Shown: piece by piece, positions 60,162 through 64,000 of the stretch | Layout: every line of letters begins with the position of its first letter | Numbering within the stretch: position 1 is the first letter of the stretch | Assembly (NCBI RefSeq): GCF_026914265.1 | Contig: NC_069138.1 | Span: 27,123,262-27,187,261 of the forward strand | Length of the DNA stretch: 64,000 nucleotides | From: Mya arenaria | Taxonomy: Eukaryota; Mollusca; Bivalvia; Myida; Myidae | Direction: 5' to 3' | Program-made: the position numbers and the translations under genes | The notes under the pieces: model-generated | Database searches by the model: none | Told to the model about the DNA's origin: nothing | Seen by the model: only the letters and a program-made list of their open reading frames with translations

Positions 60162-60534
60162 GCTAATATTAATTAAAGAAATTAGATTTTAATGTCTATT
60201 TAATCAAAACAAGTCACGAACACAATGTACTGTTTTATGTAAATGGAGCTTTGATCATGTCGATTATAAAACAAATACATAAATAAAGAAACTCAAAGCT
60301 GGTCAATTAAGTACCGTATATAAGATGGCCACCTTAATGAACGCCAAAAACACCTTTGACTGTAGAGTTTGTTGTTGCTGTGAAGGAGATGGATAAATGA
60401 TTTTAGGTATCGCTTATAATGTAAGGATTTCAGAAAGAAAGAAATTCATTATTTTGACTGAGAACTTGAACTAAGAAAGACACTATCCTTTTATATGGCT
60501 ATTCCCAACCCTATGGAAACTGTCACCTGATAAA

Positions 60535-60536
<2 letters not shown>

Positions 60537-60564
<28 letters not shown>
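60537..60564 (+). repeat. poly(C) run
   Basis: About 28 consecutive C. Its length in the assembly may be unreliable. Confidence 0.95.
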
Positions 60565-60570
<6 letters not shown>

Positions 60571-60639
60571 CAGCCAATCATTCATTTCACTGTGGATCCC
60601 ACAAGAGCTCAGCTTTCCACAATTGGCATACCTTATTTA

Positions 60640-60800
60640 ACTGGTTGTCCGGTAAGCACAGTGTAAAGCGCACTCGCTTCTTACCAAGGCGACACTGGTT
60701 CAATTTACTGGCCTTGGGCGCATGCGAGTTTGGTTTGTGGTCACCATGCCGGACAAGTGGGTTTTCTCCTGGTACTCCGGTTTCCCCAACAACAAGACCA
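60640..60800 (+). mobile_element. tRNA-derived SINE
   Basis: The tRNA-like head (GTCCGGTAAGCACAGTGT, AAGCGCACTCGC, then ACACTGGTTCAATTTAC as a B box) leads into GTTTTCTCCTGGTACTCCGG and TTTCCCCAACA. This central block is widespread in molluscan SINEs. No protein coding. Confidence 0.65.
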
Positions 60801-61140
60801 CACCCTCGCACAACATTATACCAGCATGAGTAAACGAAATGTCTGTGGTGTAATATAAGGTTATGACCAGCATTCCAACAAGTTTGAGGATAGTAGGAAT
60901 AGTCATTGACCAGTTCTAAATTTTGTAATAGGATTTAATAAGTTGATAGTTTCCAGTAAAATATGAATGCATCTTTCTGAGAGCGGTGAATTAGTTAAAT
61001 GAATTATATGGAGTTGAAACAAGCAAACCATTTTAGTTTTACTTTTTTCCCTGTCCTTAGGTCTGTTGGTCCATAAGCGTTTGTAATGTGGTGTCAGCGT
61101 CAACAAAATCAATTTTTATACAATAGCTCTGTAATTGATC

Positions 61141-62212
61141 ATTATATCCCCACAAACGATGTTTGAGGGAGTATATAGGAGTGAGCTTGTCGGTCGGTCG
61201 GTCGGTCTGTCGGTCGGTCGGTCTGTCGGTTTTCATGGTTTCCAGACGATAACTCATGAAAGGCTAGACAGATTTGAACAATTTTTGGTACACAGGTGTA
61301 ACATCAGAAGATACAGGTCAAGTTCGATATTGGGGCTGGTGGGGCCAAGGTCAAAGTCACTGTTACTAAAAATAGAAAAACGGTTTCCGGACGATAACTC
61401 ATGAAAGGCTTGACAGATTTGAACAATTTTTGGTACACAGGTGTAACATCAGAAGATACAGGTCAAGTTCGATATTGGGGCTGGTGGGGCCAAGGTCAAG
61501 GTCACTGTTACTAAAGATAGAAAAACGGTCTGGACGATAACTCATGAAAGGCTAGACAGATTTGAACAATTTTTGGTACACAGTTGTAACATCAGAAGAT
61601 ACAGGTCAAGATCGATATTGGGGCTGGTGGGGCCAAGGTCAAGGTCACTGTTACTAAAAATAGAAAAATGGTTTCCGGACGATAACTCATGAAAGGCTAG
61701 ACAGATTTGAACAATTTTTGGTACCCAGGTGTAACATCAGAAGATACAGTTTGGTACACAGGTGTAACATCAGAAGATATAGGTCAAGTTCGATATTGGG
61801 GCTGGTGGGGCCAAGGTCAAGGTCACTGTTACTAAAAATAGAAAAACAGTTTCCGGACGATAACTCATGAAAGGCTAGACAGATTTGAACAATTTTTGGA
61901 ACACAGGTGTAACATCAGAAGATACAGGTCAAGTTCGATATTGGGGCTGGTGGGGCCAAGGTCACTGTTACTAAAAATAGAAAAACGGTTTACGGACGAT
62001 AACTCATGAAAGGCTAGTTTTTCTTGTCAGCAGTGTTACTTCTAAATTACTCAACAGATTTAAATAAAACAATACATGAATGATAAAAGAAGATGCAGTG
62101 TGCAGTAACCTTGGAGTTATGGCCTCTTTTCAAAGGAATGGTTTGCCATTCCTGTGTCCAGGTGGCATTTGGGGGTATTCGTCACTCCTGTGACAGCTCT
62201 AGTTCAATCATG
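61141..62212 (-). mobile_element. large pearl-like element with expanded tandem core
   Basis: On the minus strand it runs from CTAGAGCTGTCACAGGAGTG (62212) to the hairpin end near 61141 (plus strand TATCCCCACAAACGATGTTTG), preceded by GGTC/GGTCT repeats at 61190-61230. The core has about five to six copies of a ~140-bp unit (GATAACTCATGAAAGGCTAG, ATTTTTGGTACACAGGTGTA, GGGGCTGGTGGGGCCAAGG). The related insertion at 27314 has only one to two. No coding sequence. Confidence 0.75.
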
Positions 62213-64000
62213 AAGCTTTTTGAAAATGTTTAGGAATAATCTTTTAAGTTGGGTTCATAGGGTATTTCACCTTAGAAATGTCAGAGTTGTGTCCCTTTTT
62301 ACATTGAAAAAGTAAATTCAGACATTCGGTGCAGACAATTATTTAAATTCATATTTATTTGTATTTATTATATTTTATCATGAAAAACTTTATTGACAGA
62401 TTTTCCAGGCATACCAGTAACTAGTAACCCTACATTATTGCCAACAGGATTCAAACCCCCAACACACGCTATTTATAACAATGGCCAAGGCCAATCCAGC
62501 CATACATAGCACACAAAATAAGCTTCACAGAACGTAATCTAACCAATGTATTTTAACTTGAAATGAAATCTGGATTAATAAAAAAATCTTTGAGAACATT
62601 TGTGGCTCATTTCAATGCATTATACATTATTATATTTTTTATGAAATAGTTATAAGTGCTTTTGATTTTTGGTTTAAAAAACAGCTTTTAAATATTAAAC
62701 ATGTATCTTTTATTTTCTATGGAATTTTGCTGAATAAAAATTATTGTAATACAGTAAATGGATGTTTGTATTTGTCACTCGCATCTCATTTAAAACCTAC
62801 TTTGGTAAATAAATGACATTCAAACGACACTTTTAATACATTTTATTAGAAAAGTAAAGATGACAAGACACATTTTTCAACAAAAAGAAACATAGTTTTT
62901 GGTCAACAAGACTGCTATATATATATGCAAATATACAAACAGTTCGAATGCATTGACTGCTTGCTTAAGACACTTGAAATTTTAAAGTATATAAATTACA
63001 TGACATGTTTATAAATTACAAATGACAAAGGGCTATAAATTACAATCAGACACAACACTTTTTAATGATCTATAATCAAATTGTAAAAGTTGAAAGAAGG
63101 AATTCACAAAGTGAAAGAAAATAAAAAATACAATTATATATAATTATGATTTATATAAATTCATAAACAAACTACATTAATTTTAATCAATAATTATAAT
63201 AATAACAACAACAACACAGGGTCCATTTAATAAGTAATAAAATGAATTAAATAGTATTCATCATATTCATGAAATTAATAGCTATATGACATGAAGTAAA
63301 ATCTTAACGATTAAGAATGGGCACAGTGAGTGTAGCAAACAAGCCCTTTTTAATCATTAAGAAATTACATAGAATACATCTACATTGGCCAACACATTGT
63401 CAATGCAAAATCTGACGCAGGGAGTGTGTTTTGGGCGAGTTGCAGCAGGGGGACCAACCGAGAAAGTTGAAATTCTTAATGATTCAGCTTAGTACTAAAT
63501 ATTGCTAATCTTTAATTCCATTGGCTGAAAATGTAGGATGTATTCTAAAGTGTGTTATAAACTTTCACTGAAATGGCATGATCCCTCATAATGTATTCTT
63601 GTTTTCAAACAGACCATAGACACATTATAACTGATCATCAAATACTGTCGCTCGCACATTAAAAAAAAAAAATGACCAAAAATTAGAAAATTTTAAAATG
63701 ACAGTCTAAGCACAGACTTACTATTCCACCTATCAGTAAAATGAACGGTGATAGTGTGTCAACAATATTGATCAAGAAATGTATGTTTTGTTTCTTAGTT
63801 TTCCAATCTATAAAACTGTTGAAACAATACAACATTGTTGGTCGTTCATATACATTGTAAATGAAGTCAAACTATGATAGGTGCACACTTTCCTTTGAAG
63901 GAAATTTTCATTAAGGAATTCTTTTTATATATCTTACAAAAATAATTTTCTTCAAAACAGTGCATGAATACTTACAAATACATTTTTCCAACTAAAATAA
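62213..64000 (-). other. no exon seen; possible 3' UTR of a minus-strand gene
   Basis: AT-rich sequence. A minus-strand AATAAA (plus TTTATT at 62842-62847) lies at the edge of 1.1 kb without other repeats, which would fit a long 3' UTR of a gene beyond the window. This is a guess; no coding segment supports it. Confidence 0.25.

Noticed and set aside
60534-60833. Proline-rich 99-residue frame
   Set aside because: Starts in the poly(C) run and continues through a SINE.

Overview
The window is nuclear DNA of an invertebrate animal, most likely a bivalve mollusc. It is AT-rich with long introns. It is dense in bivalve-type repeats: pearl-like elements with tetranucleotide runs and internal tandem repeats, tRNA-headed SINEs, foldback MITEs and truncated LINEs. 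Its two conserved genes have typical metazoan splicing. The species is not identified.

Three host genes can be read. (1) On the minus strand, 13604-20525, seven exons join in phase into a 438-residue predicted protein. It has four membrane segments and a claudin/PMP22-like first loop, after an unusual 187-residue N-terminal extension with a Gly/Cys-rich block. (2) On the plus strand, 41030-45861, is ribosomal protein S5 (RPS5): a non-coding, TOP-like first exon and four coding exons giving 204 residues. (3) On the plus strand, 52799-58934, is the beta subunit of Rab geranylgeranyltransferase (RABGGTB): nine coding exons with only the start-codon exon not located.

Layout. 1-12400 is a mosaic of mobile DNA: an SGNH-hydrolase/zinc-finger-like exon, a Gypsy-type integrase fossil interrupted by a 5'-truncated LINE, a second LINE 3' end, and a 78-bp inverted repeat with arms 10 kb apart. 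13450-20525 is the tetraspan gene. 18458-25680 was tandemly duplicated as 25681-35398. This copied the first four exons of the tetraspan gene and a broken transposon-like gene lying upstream of them. The second exon set has an in-frame stop and looks like a pseudogene. 36070-37575 is a 69-bp satellite split by a LINE. 38840-39300 is a GC-rich degenerate repeat. From 40960 on come RPS5, repeats and RABGGTB. 61141-64000 is a large pearl-like element and AT-rich sequence.

The most interesting signal is in RPS5. Five related segments of about 70-80 bp (four in intron 1, one in the third intron) each have a terminal stem, variant C and D boxes, an internal C'-like box and an invariant stretch complementary to the 5' end of 18S rRNA. 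They look like a multicopy family of box C/D-type snoRNAs hosted by a ribosomal protein gene, with conserved departures from the consensus boxes. Second is the tetraspan gene and its partial tandem duplication.
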